From NCBI GenBank assembly GCA_016207765.1, contig JACQOY010000013.1, forward strand, positions 1 to 9,842: a stretch of DNA of 9,842 nt, in the 5' to 3' direction. The DNA comes from Deltaproteobacteria bacterium (GTDB lineage: Bacteria; UBA10199; SBBF01). This document shows, in pieces, positions 1 to 6,236 of the stretch. The notes beneath the pieces were generated by a model. That model saw only the letters and a list, made by a program, of their open reading frames with translations, was not told where the DNA came from and searched no databases. The position numbers and the translations under genes were made by a program. Within the stretch, counting starts at the first letter, position 1. Each line of letters opens with the position of its first letter.

Positions 1-58
1 GCTTATTCCAGAGTGTATTATTTTGGGGTTCAAAATTACTCTCAATTAAAGGGGCGGC

Positions 59-1711
59 GTGAAAAATCTAATCTTGAAGGGAATTGTCGGATTAGTAGTA
101 GTGGTGGTGGGGACATCCTGTGGAGGCAATACCGACTCTTTGATGAGCGCCGATATTGGGAGCGGAACTGATGAAGAATTCACAGGGGAAAGCCTTGAGG
201 GAGGGGCTGTTTCCGAAGTGGAGATTGATGGATCGACCGGCGAAGCGGTTCTTGATTTTGGGGAAATCCCCGACAGCCGGCGGTATGTCCTTTCCATTTA
301 TCATTATAGCGAATCGGGGAGCGCCGATGCCTTTGCGCTTGGGAGCGTGAACGAAGAGGGGATCGATTTCAGGGGACTTAAATTGGCCGGTCTTTTGTCC
401 GATGAATCGGAAGACATGACGGAAGATTTTCATGAGTGGCTTCGCCATGAAGAAGAATATCTCGACGAGGAAGCGAGGCTCAATAACCCGAATCTGTCCG
501 GTCTCAGGGCCGCTAAAGGGTCAATCGATCCGGCCGTCGGAAGCACGAAGAGCTTCAAGGTGCTTAATTCCTTTGGCGGTGCCGGAAGCACCTCAACCGT
601 TACGGCTGTACTGCGCTACAAAACATCCAATTTTCTTCTCTATGTTGATGAGCGCAACGTCGACAGCCTTTCCGACAGCGACCTGGAAGAACTGGCCATT
701 CCATTCGATGCGCTGATTCCTGAAGAGAGGGCCCTTTTTGGCGAAGAATCGGATATCAACGGTGACGGCCGGTTTTCCATTCTTCTCACACAGGAAGTCA
801 ATGAGCTTGGCGGTTCCAGCGGGGGGATTATCACCGGTTTCTTTTATGCCGTGGATCTTTTTTCATCCTCCACCTACCCCCAAAGCAACGAACAGGAAGT
901 TTATTACACCTTTGTTCCCGATCCCGATGGGGCTTTTGGGTCTCCCATTTCAAAATCATTTACCCTGTCCAATATTCTTCCGGGGGTTCTCCCGCATGAG
1001 TTTCAACACATGATCAATTTTAACATGCATTATTTCGTCAACGATGGGGCGGCCGAGGCGGCCTGGTTGAACGAGGGTCTGGCGCATCTGGCGGAAGACA
1101 TCTACAGCATGAACGACGCCGGTTACATGGAAAAAACCGGAATCGAAAATTCTGCCCGTATGGCCGGCTACTTGAGGGACATCGACAACATCTGCTTTTC
1201 CTGCGGCGCCTCCCTCTATCAGCGCGGAGGTTCCTATCTTTTTATGCGTTACCTCTACGAACAGGCCGAAAAGGGGAATTTGAGCGGGGCCGCCTCCAGC
1301 GCCGGGCTGATCGGCCGTCTTTTGGATACGGACGCCACCGGGGTGCAAAACGTCGTCCAAGCGGCATTGGGAGAGGATGTTCCCACAGGGCCCGGTTTCC
1401 GGCGAGGCCTGATGGGGCCGTTTGGCGTGGCGGTTTTTATGAGCAACACGGCGTTGTCCGGCGGCGATTCGCGGCTGGAATTTAGCGGCATCAATCTGCG
1501 GGCCGCGGCGGATGACAACCGCGGCACCGTTTTGGACGGGCCGGTTGTCCGTTCTGCCACCTCCTTTCCGGTGACAAAAACCATTGCCCGGGGGTCGATC
1601 AGTTATCTCGGTCTTAAAGGGGAAGATATCCGCCGTCTCGGAGGGAAACTCAAACTCGAAATGGGAACAGGCCCCAATTCGGGGGCCTATTTGATCCAGA
1701 CAGGGCTTTAA
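59..1711 (+). CDS. Lipoprotein zinc metallopeptidase, M30 (hyicolysin)-like
   Basis: The 550-residue product is probably a secreted, lipid-anchored zinc protease. The start is GTG at 59, preceded by AAGGGG about 4 nt upstream. The N-terminus has a short basic end, a Val-rich hydrophobic core and a relaxed lipobox (GTSC, Cys21). A DINGDGR loop at about residues 232-238, of the acidic calcium-binding kind, is followed by a hydrophobic strand. The catalytic signature HEFQH lies at residues 313-317, and a WLNEGLAH stretch with Glu339 follows, suitable as the third zinc ligand. HEFQHMIN plus a downstream NEG motif is what I recall of family M30; the assignment is from memory of motifs, not an alignment. 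The C-terminal 200 residues have no domain I recognise. The gene stands alone: rimO begins 127 nt downstream beyond a repeat array and a hairpin. Substrate unknown. Confidence 0.8.
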   Translation: MKNLILKGIVGLVVVVVGTSCGGNTDSLMSADIGSGTDEEFTGESLEGGAVSEVEIDGSTGEAVLDFGEIPDSRRYVLSIYHYSESGSADAFALGSVNEEGIDFRGLKLAGLLSDESEDMTEDFHEWLRHEEEYLDEEARLNNPNLSGLRAAKGSIDPAVGSTKSFKVLNSFGGAGSTSTVTAVLRYKTSNFLLYVDERNVDSLSDSDLEELAIPFDALIPEERALFGEESDINGDGRFSILLTQEVNELGGSSGGIITGFFYAVDLFSSSTYPQSNEQEVYYTFVPDPDGAFGSPISKSFTLSNILPGVLPHEFQHMINFNMHYFVNDGAAEAAWLNEGLAHLAEDIYSMNDAGYMEKTGIENSARMAGYLRDIDNICFSCGASLYQRGGSYLFMRYLYEQAEKGNLSGAASSAGLIGRLLDTDATGVQNVVQAALGEDVPTGPGFRRGLMGPFGVAVFMSNTALSGGDSRLEFSGINLRAAADDNRGTVLDGPVVRSATSFPVTKTIARGSISYLGLKGEDIRRLGGKLKLEMGTGPNSGAYLIQTGL

Positions 1712-1724
1712 AAGGGATGGACAA

Positions 1725-1803
1725 GGGACCAGAGACTAGGGACCAGGGACCAGGGACCAAAAGCTTTGGGTCACTAGTCACTGGTCACGGGTCGCTGGTC
1801 GTT
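1725..1803. repeat. Inverted array of 7-bp repeats
   Basis: The left arm has heptamers GGGACCA at 1725, 1739, 1746 and 1753, with a variant GAGACTA at 1732. The right arm runs as TCACTAG, TCACTGG, TCACGGG, TCGCTGG from 1771. The arms meet at the palindrome AAAGCTTT (1760-1767). Because the right-hand unit is close to the reverse complement of the left-hand unit, the block can fold into a long imperfect hairpin. It fills most of the gap between the protease gene and rimO. I recall similar GGGACCA/TCACTGG heptamer blocks between genes in other bacterial genomes, but their function is not known to me. Confidence 0.75.
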
Positions 1804-1813
1804 GTAAGGTGTT

Positions 1814-1838
1814 AACCCTCATTGTAGAGGGTTTTTTT
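1814..1838 (+). terminator. Hairpin with U-tract abutting the rimO start
   Basis: AACCCTC (1814-1820) pairs perfectly with GAGGGTT (1827-1833) around the loop ATTGTA, and T1832-1838 form a run of seven Ts. This is the form of an intrinsic terminator for the upstream protease gene, 102 nt after its stop. The rimO ATG follows immediately at 1839, and the likely rimO Shine-Dalgarno sequence (AGAGG, 1826-1830) overlaps the right arm. The structure might therefore also limit rimO translation or transcription. Confidence 0.6.
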
Positions 1839-3197
1839 ATGCCCGAAAAAACAACAGTCCGTTTTATCTCTCTCGGATGCCCCAAAAACCTTGTCGATTC
1901 GGAGGTGATGGTGGGACATCTGATGAACGATGAGTTCACTGTCGTGCGGCCCGATGCCCCCAGTGATGTGGCGGTTGTGAATACCTGTGGTTTTATCGAG
2001 GCCTCAAAACAGGAATCGATCAATACCCTTCTTGAGATCGCCCAAGAGAAGAAGAAGGGATCGCTTAAATTGCTGGTGGCGGCCGGATGTCTGGCCCAGC
2101 GCTACAGCCAAGATCTGCCGGGGCTTCTTCCCGAGGTGGATGCATTCATCGGAACCGGTGATTTTTCCCGTCTGGGCTTGATCATCCGCAACAGGCTTAA
2201 GGGAGGAAAGAAACGAAACTATGTCGAGTATCCAAAAGAACTCCCCACCGCCCGGACAACACGGGCCTACGCCACTCCCTCTTACAGCCGTTATGTGAAA
2301 ATCGCCGAGGGATGCTCGCATTCCTGCTCTTTTTGCATCATTCCCAAAATGCGCGGGGGCCTGAAAAGCCGGCCGACTGACGATGTGGTCGAAGAAATCC
2401 GCCGCGGGTGCGATGAGGGGGTCAAGGAATTCAACCTGATCTCCCAGGATTTGAACGAGTACGGCCGTGACCGCCGGCCAGTGGCCGGGCCCATAGAAAA
2501 GACAAGCCTTTTTGGTCTTCTCACGAAGATTGCAGACCTGCGGGGCAATTTCTGGGTCCGTCTTCTCTATATGTATCCCCTCCAATTTCCCGACCGGCTT
2601 ATCGACTTGATTCGCGATCATCCGCATGTGGTGAAATATGTCGACATTCCCCTTCAGCATATCGACGATGCCATCCTGAAATCGATGCGTCGTGGTTCGA
2701 ACGCCCGCTACATTTACCGTCTCATTTCCAAATTAAAAGAAAATATCCCGGATATTGTCTTGCGAACCACTTTCATCACCGGCTATCCCGGCGAAACAGA
2801 CGAGGCGTTCGATCGGCTGATAAAATTTGTGCGGGAAATGGAATTTGACCGTGTGGGGGTTTTTACCTACTCTGCCGAAGAGGGGACGCCGGCTTTCAAT
2901 CTGCCCAATGGCGTGCCGCAGACAATAAAGGAAGAACGGCGCGATATTCTCCTGCAGGTTCAACAAGCGGTTTCCCTCAAGAAAAATCGGCGATATGTCG
3001 GCCGGACCCTCAAAATGCTCTACGAAGGGGCGTCAACGCAGAGCGAATTCCTCGGATCCGGACGCTTCTACGGCCAGGCGCCGGAAATTGACGGCGAGAT
3101 CCTTATCCGGAAAGGAAAGGCTGAGCCGGGCGCTTTTGTTGATGTGAAGATTGTAGAAGCCTTTGAATACGATCTTTTGGGAGAAATTGTCGAGTGA
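1839..3197 (+). CDS. rimO: Ribosomal protein S12 methylthiotransferase RimO
   Basis: This radical-SAM enzyme carries two iron-sulfur clusters and adds a methylthio group to the beta-carbon of a conserved aspartate of ribosomal protein S12, in the cytoplasm. The 452-residue protein has the family's parts in order. The N-terminal MTTase domain has three cluster Cys (Cys14 in LGCPKN, Cys50 in NTCGF, Cys84 in AAGC). The radical-SAM triad is Cys159-x3-Cys163-x2-Cys166, followed by IIPKMRGGLKSRP. The core contains YVDIPLQH and MRRG, and a C-terminal TRAM domain contains GRFYGQAPEIDGE, which favours RimO over MiaB. I chose ATG 1839: AGAGG lies 8 nt upstream and the protein then begins like other RimO proteins. 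A GTG at 1809 would put a hairpin inside the gene. The stop overlaps the next gene. Confidence 0.96.
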   Translation: MPEKTTVRFISLGCPKNLVDSEVMVGHLMNDEFTVVRPDAPSDVAVVNTCGFIEASKQESINTLLEIAQEKKKGSLKLLVAAGCLAQRYSQDLPGLLPEVDAFIGTGDFSRLGLIIRNRLKGGKKRNYVEYPKELPTARTTRAYATPSYSRYVKIAEGCSHSCSFCIIPKMRGGLKSRPTDDVVEEIRRGCDEGVKEFNLISQDLNEYGRDRRPVAGPIEKTSLFGLLTKIADLRGNFWVRLLYMYPLQFPDRLIDLIRDHPHVVKYVDIPLQHIDDAILKSMRRGSNARYIYRLISKLKENIPDIVLRTTFITGYPGETDEAFDRLIKFVREMEFDRVGVFTYSAEEGTPAFNLPNGVPQTIKEERRDILLQVQQAVSLKKNRRYVGRTLKMLYEGASTQSEFLGSGRFYGQAPEIDGEILIRKGKAEPGAFVDVKIVEAFEYDLLGEIVE

Positions 3198-3820
3198 ATG
3201 CCAGCCGATCCCTTTCCTTTTTTGTCCTTTTCCTGACTCTGTTTATTCTGAACACATTTTTTGTGTTCCAGACCGGCTTCATGGAAGATATCGACCGGCG
3301 GGTCTATGAGTTCCTTTTTGTCTTCAAGTCTGCCGGCCGGTTGCGGATCAGCCATTGGCTTACTTTCCCTGGAAATGGCGCAACGCTTTATGTACTGGCT
3401 GGATTATTCATTCTCTGGTTTGTCGTGCAACGCCGCTTTGGCGCCGCCATCTGGTATTTTGCCTCTTTGGCAGGGGGTTTTCAACTCAATGCCTTTTTAA
3501 AAATCTGTTTCGAACGGGTACGGCCGGTCGGTTATGATCCCGCCTATCTGCCCCACACTTTTGCCTATCCCAGCGGGCATGCATTTGATTCGTTTGTTTT
3601 TTATTTTCTGACCCTGTTGATTATCTCCGGGAAATGGCCGGGTCCCTTGAGAGTACTCACACTTTTTTTGGCGGTTCTTCTGGTTTTAAGCATTGGGGCC
3701 AGCCGGATTACCTTGGGAGTGCACTGGCTCTCCGATGTGACGGGAGGCTTGTTCCTGGGAGCGGCATGGGTTTTTTTGAATCTTGTTTTGGTGAAGAAGC
3801 TGAAAGAGAAAGATCTGTGA
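3194..3820 (+). CDS. PAP2-family integral membrane phosphatase
   Basis: The 208-residue product is a membrane protein of the phosphatidic acid phosphatase type 2 superfamily, which removes phosphate from lipid phosphates such as phosphatidate, phosphatidylglycerol phosphate or undecaprenyl diphosphate. All three signature motifs are present: KICFERVRP (103-111), PSGH (126-129) and SRITLGVHWLSD (170-181) with the catalytic histidines His129 and His177. There are about five to six hydrophobic segments, and the protein ends in a charged KKLKEKDL tail. The start is GTG at 3194, overlapping the rimO stop as GTGA. GGGAGA lies about 9 nt upstream, and the nearby ATG at 3199 is out of frame. The exact substrate cannot be read from the sequence. 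The 3' end overlaps the convergent ATPase-like frame by 113 bp, and no terminator is visible between them. Confidence 0.92.
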   Translation: MNASRSLSFFVLFLTLFILNTFFVFQTGFMEDIDRRVYEFLFVFKSAGRLRISHWLTFPGNGATLYVLAGLFILWFVVQRRFGAAIWYFASLAGGFQLNAFLKICFERVRPVGYDPAYLPHTFAYPSGHAFDSFVFYFLTLLIISGKWPGPLRVLTLFLAVLLVLSIGASRITLGVHWLSDVTGGLFLGAAWVFLNLVLVKKLKEKDL

Positions 3821-5363
3821 GCGGCTTTTTCAGCCGGAGGGGATAAACCGCCGGGAAAAAGCCCGCCGCCAAGGAAACACCCACGATGAAAACGGGGTTC
3901 AAGTATCCCAGGAATGAAAATGTCTGGATGACCGCATGATAAACAATGCCCGCCCAAACGATTGTTTTCATGGTGCGCGCCGTTTTTCGGGAATAGATCA
4001 AAAGCGTGGTCAACTTTGAAAATTTTTCTCCCGGAAAAGAAACGGCGACCCCGCTTATTTTGCGGGTTCCGGAGCCGATAATCATCCCGATATCGCTTGC
4101 CGCCAGCACCGGCGATTCATCCAGGAGGGAACCAACCATGCCGGCAATTTTACCCCCCTCCCTGGCTTTTTTGATTTTGTTGATCTTTTCTTCCGGCAGA
4201 CACCGCTCATAAATCTGGTTTAGGCCGTGGGCATAGGTCAAATGGGCGATTTCCTGGCCATGGTCCCCCGTGATCATGATCGGCTTGATGTGGAGTTTTG
4301 TGAGCTGGTCCAGCATCGGTTTCACATCAGTGCGAAAAGTATCGACAAAACTCATAATCCCGCGGGCCAGACCATCCCAGCCGCACACCAACACCGTTTC
4401 TCCCATCATTTCCAGTTCTTCGGCACGTTCGCGCATGGCCCGGGAAATTTGCATCTGAAAGCGTTTCAAAAAACGCATGTTTCCGACGACGACAAAATGT
4501 TCCCGACTGCCTGGTTCGTTTATCGTACCGCACAGGCCGAGCCCTGGGTGACTCTGAAAGTTTTTGACCTTGTATTTGGGAATTTCGAGGTGCCAGGGAT
4601 GCGTTTTCATTCCTTGAGCCAACGGGTGGGAGGACGAGGCCTCGAGCGAAAAAACGGCGGACAACAGGGTTTCCTGATTCACCCCTTGTTCCAGGAGTAG
4701 TTGGGAGAAGACAAACTCCCCCTTTGTCAGGGTCCCTGTCTTGTCGAAGAACAGGGTCTTCATTTTTGCCAGCAAAGAAAACAGTGAGGCGTCTTTCAAA
4801 AGAATTCCCTGCCGAATGGTTTGATCCAGTGCGATGCGCAGAAGCTTTGGGAGGACGATGCACGCGATCAGACCCGGAAGCGCCGTTGGGATGATGAGAA
4901 CAGCGAAGGACACAGGAGAAGTCGCCGGTTTAAAGATCAGAAAACCCGCTGTAGCCAGGGCCGATACGGTCAAAAGGCCAAAGAGGCCCCTGATTCGATG
5001 CCATCGAACTGCCTTGGAGCAACTTTCCACCGCCTTTTCCACCAACTGGATAAACTGTTCGAGAAAACCGGTTTCTCCCGTTTGGGTCGCATGGACGGTA
5101 ACGGCCCCATCCTGATTCATCGATCCGCCGGTGAGCGTTTCCCCTTTTGCTTTCAACTGCGGGAGGGAATCGCCGGTAAACATCGATTCATCCACGCGGG
5201 TGGTGCCGGCAACGACCTCTCCGTCGCAAGGAATGGTTTCACCCGGAAGAATCCGGATCAAATCACCCTTTTTGATTTGGGAGGCGTCAATATCGACGGT
5301 TTGTTGCCCTTTGATGATATGGGCCTTGACCGATCGGAGTGTTTTAAGGTTTTCGACAATCAT
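3708..5363 (-). CDS. N-terminally truncated, motif-degenerate P-type ATPase-like protein
   Basis: The 551-residue product (from ATG 5363) resembles P1B heavy-metal ATPases from the actuator domain onward; the metal-binding domain and first membrane helices are absent. Present: an actuator domain with TGDS at 63-66 (usually TGES or TGEP), two helices at about 127-144 and 152-172, the phosphorylation site DKTGT (Asp207), SSHP at 244-247 (the P1B N-domain HP motif), TGD at 365-367, and two C-terminal helices at about 468-508. Altered: TM4 reads IIPTALPG where P1B has CPC or SPC, recalling the IPTT of KdpB, and the hinge GDGxNDxP reads GSLLDESP (411-418). Normal pumping is therefore doubtful. The frame is open for 551 codons, so it is either a young pseudogene or a retained protein with another role. 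The ATG follows a terminator U-tract and has no convincing Shine-Dalgarno site; a TTG at 5438 is an alternative start. The last 37 residues read through the end of the PAP2 gene and match no part of the family. Confidence 0.75.
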   Translation of the reverse strand: MIVENLKTLRSVKAHIIKGQQTVDIDASQIKKGDLIRILPGETIPCDGEVVAGTTRVDESMFTGDSLPQLKAKGETLTGGSMNQDGAVTVHATQTGETGFLEQFIQLVEKAVESCSKAVRWHRIRGLFGLLTVSALATAGFLIFKPATSPVSFAVLIIPTALPGLIACIVLPKLLRIALDQTIRQGILLKDASLFSLLAKMKTLFFDKTGTLTKGEFVFSQLLLEQGVNQETLLSAVFSLEASSSHPLAQGMKTHPWHLEIPKYKVKNFQSHPGLGLCGTINEPGSREHFVVVGNMRFLKRFQMQISRAMRERAEELEMMGETVLVCGWDGLARGIMSFVDTFRTDVKPMLDQLTKLHIKPIMITGDHGQEIAHLTYAHGLNQIYERCLPEEKINKIKKAREGGKIAGMVGSLLDESPVLAASDIGMIIGSGTRKISGVAVSFPGEKFSKLTTLLIYSRKTARTMKTIVWAGIVYHAVIQTFSFLGYLNPVFIVGVSLAAGFFPAVYPLRLKKPLTDLSLSASSPKQDSKKPMPLPGTSLPSHRRASALPR

Positions 5364-5398
5364 AAAAAATCCCGTCCCGCGTTGCGGGACGGGATTTT
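5364..5398 (-). terminator. Strong intrinsic terminator, 15-bp stem
   Basis: AAAATCCCGTCCCGC (5366-5380) pairs perfectly with 5384-5398 across a 3-nt loop (5381-5383). On the minus strand the stem is followed by six Ts (5369-5364). It lies 23 nt after the stop of the exported Cys-rich gene and is presumably its terminator. T-rich flanks on both sides would let it act in both directions. The ATPase-like start codon (5363-5361) follows the U-tract without a gap. Confidence 0.9.
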
Positions 5399-5421
5399 GG
5401 AAAAACAGAATTCCGGTATCA

Positions 5422-6000
5422 TTACCTTTTCGTGACAACCGTTACACAATCTTTTTCATCGCTGGTTCCCTTTTCCTTTTCTTTTGAGGCGATTCCAACG
5501 ATGCGGGCAGGGAGCAACACTGTCTGTTCCCGTGGGGCACGGCCGTTGTTCATGGCATCGGTGTTATAAACCCATCGGAGATTTTTCCCCTTGGGGTTTT
5601 GGCAGGCCACTTCGATGGAGTCGAGCGTATCGGACTTGTTGTCGTCGGCGGCCCGGTCCTTCGAGCGTATGCCCGCCATCACCTCTTCCTTGTTGCATTC
5701 GAACTTCTTGGGCGCCTTCTGGAAGTCGCCGGTGATCTGCGGGGGGTTGTCCATGGCCCCCACCTTTCGGCAGATGGTGCTGATGGCATCGATGGCATCT
5801 CTATCCTTGATATCGGTGTAGGCCACCCCCTGGACGCGGTAGCCGTCCGGGCAACAGCTGATGTGCCATTTGCGGTCGTTTCCGGCACAGTCATTTGAGT
5901 ATTCAACGGTGCCGCCGCAGGCCCCTTGGGCATTCACTTTTCCGGCAAGGCCGAGCATTAAGGCAACAACGGCGAGAAAGACAAAAGAACTGGTTTTCAT
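5422..6000 (-). CDS. Exported cysteine-rich protein with internal repeat
   Basis: I do not recognise a named family. The 192-residue product has a classical Sec signal peptide (residues 1-24) with a signal peptidase I site after KVNA. The mature part is hydrophilic with eight Cys (28, 38, 49, 50, 77, 102, 133, 185), suggesting disulfides outside the cytoplasm. Two segments repeat the same pattern: Cys50 and Cys102 each lie 8 residues before a Gly followed by Val or Ile (Gly58, Gly110), and then a D-[AI/TL]-D-x-I motif precedes Cys77 and Cys133. A weaker third copy may span 166-185. The ATG at 6000 has the best Shine-Dalgarno site in the window. The gene appears to be a single transcription unit closed by the terminator at 5364-5398. 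Its function cannot be inferred. Confidence 0.85.
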   Translation of the reverse strand: MKTSSFVFLAVVALMLGLAGKVNAQGACGGTVEYSNDCAGNDRKWHISCCPDGYRVQGVAYTDIKDRDAIDAISTICRKVGAMDNPPQITGDFQKAPKKFECNKEEVMAGIRSKDRAADDNKSDTLDSIEVACQNPKGKNLRWVYNTDAMNNGRAPREQTVLLPARIVGIASKEKEKGTSDEKDCVTVVTKR

Positions 6001-6007
6001 CGGTGTA

Positions 6008-6015
6008 TCCTCCTT
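6008..6015 (-). promoter_or_regulatory. Strong ribosome binding site
   Basis: On the minus strand AAGGAGGA stands 7 nt before the ATG at 6000, a near-perfect Shine-Dalgarno match. It fixes the start of the Cys-rich exported protein and suggests high expression compared with its neighbours. Confidence 0.9.
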
Positions 6016-6133
6016 GAATAGGGTTAGAATAATCGCTATAAAAACAAAAATTTAATCCGGACCGGTTTAGCACAGAACGATTTGGGGCACAAACGGTTTT
6101 TTGGAGAGTTTTTTGGATGTGAGTTTTGTCAAG

Positions 6134-6178
6134 AATCCCCCCCGCCCCCCTTTGACAAAGGGGGGGAGAGGGGGGATT
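6134..6178. repeat. C-run/G-run inverted repeat
   Basis: A left arm of AAT followed by two C-runs and CTTTG faces, across a single A, CAAAG followed by two G-runs and ATT. The arms pair along nearly their whole length apart from a short interior mismatch (CG against AGA). The 45-bp element sits in the 236-nt gap between the exported Cys-rich gene and the propeller gene. I recall hairpins of the AAATCCCCCC...CCCCCTTT type as dispersed intergenic repeats in many bacteria. It may serve as a barrier to RNA decay or as a mobile palindromic repeat. Confidence 0.75.
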
Positions 6179-6191
6179 TTGCCTTTTCATT

Positions 6192-6223
6192 CCTTCACAC
6201 CGGGGTCCAGGCCGGTGTGAAGG
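6192..6223 (-). repeat. Perfect 12-bp hairpin behind the propeller gene
   Basis: CCTTCACACCGG (6192-6203) pairs with CCGGTGTGAAGG (6212-6223) around an 8-nt loop. It begins 13 nt after the stop of the propeller gene on the minus strand. No T-run follows it on either strand, so it is not a standard intrinsic terminator. It could still protect the 3' end of the mRNA or act together with the next inverted repeat (6134-6178). Confidence 0.7.
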
Positions 6224-6236
6224 AGGAAAAAACTAC

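Noticed and set aside
1725..1803. Repeat block as a small CRISPR array
   Set aside because: Units are 7 bp, directly adjacent without unique spacers, and inverted around a centre. No cas gene is present.
1809..1838. GTG at 1809 as the rimO start, adding ten residues
   Set aside because: It would place the terminator-like hairpin inside the coding region and has a poorer ribosome binding site. The protein from ATG 1839 begins as RimO proteins normally do.
2004..2660. 218-codon minus-strand frame inside rimO
   Set aside because: It is the antisense shadow of conserved rimO coding sequence, with no recognisable motif.
4821..5435. 204-codon plus-strand frame opposite the ATPase-like gene
   Set aside because: It is antisense to recognisable P-type ATPase sequence, its protein has no hydrophobic or domain pattern, and it lacks a convincing ribosome binding site.
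3708..5438. Annotation as a working KdpB or copper/zinc exporter
   Set aside because: The metal-binding domain, first helices, CPx motif and GDGxNDxP hinge are missing or altered, and no kdpA/kdpC or metal-resistance genes are nearby. A specific substrate cannot be supported.
6001..6236. Riboswitch or small RNA gene in the spacer
   Set aside because: Beyond two simple hairpins I see no conserved riboswitch core, no clear promoter and no terminator pair that would define an RNA gene.
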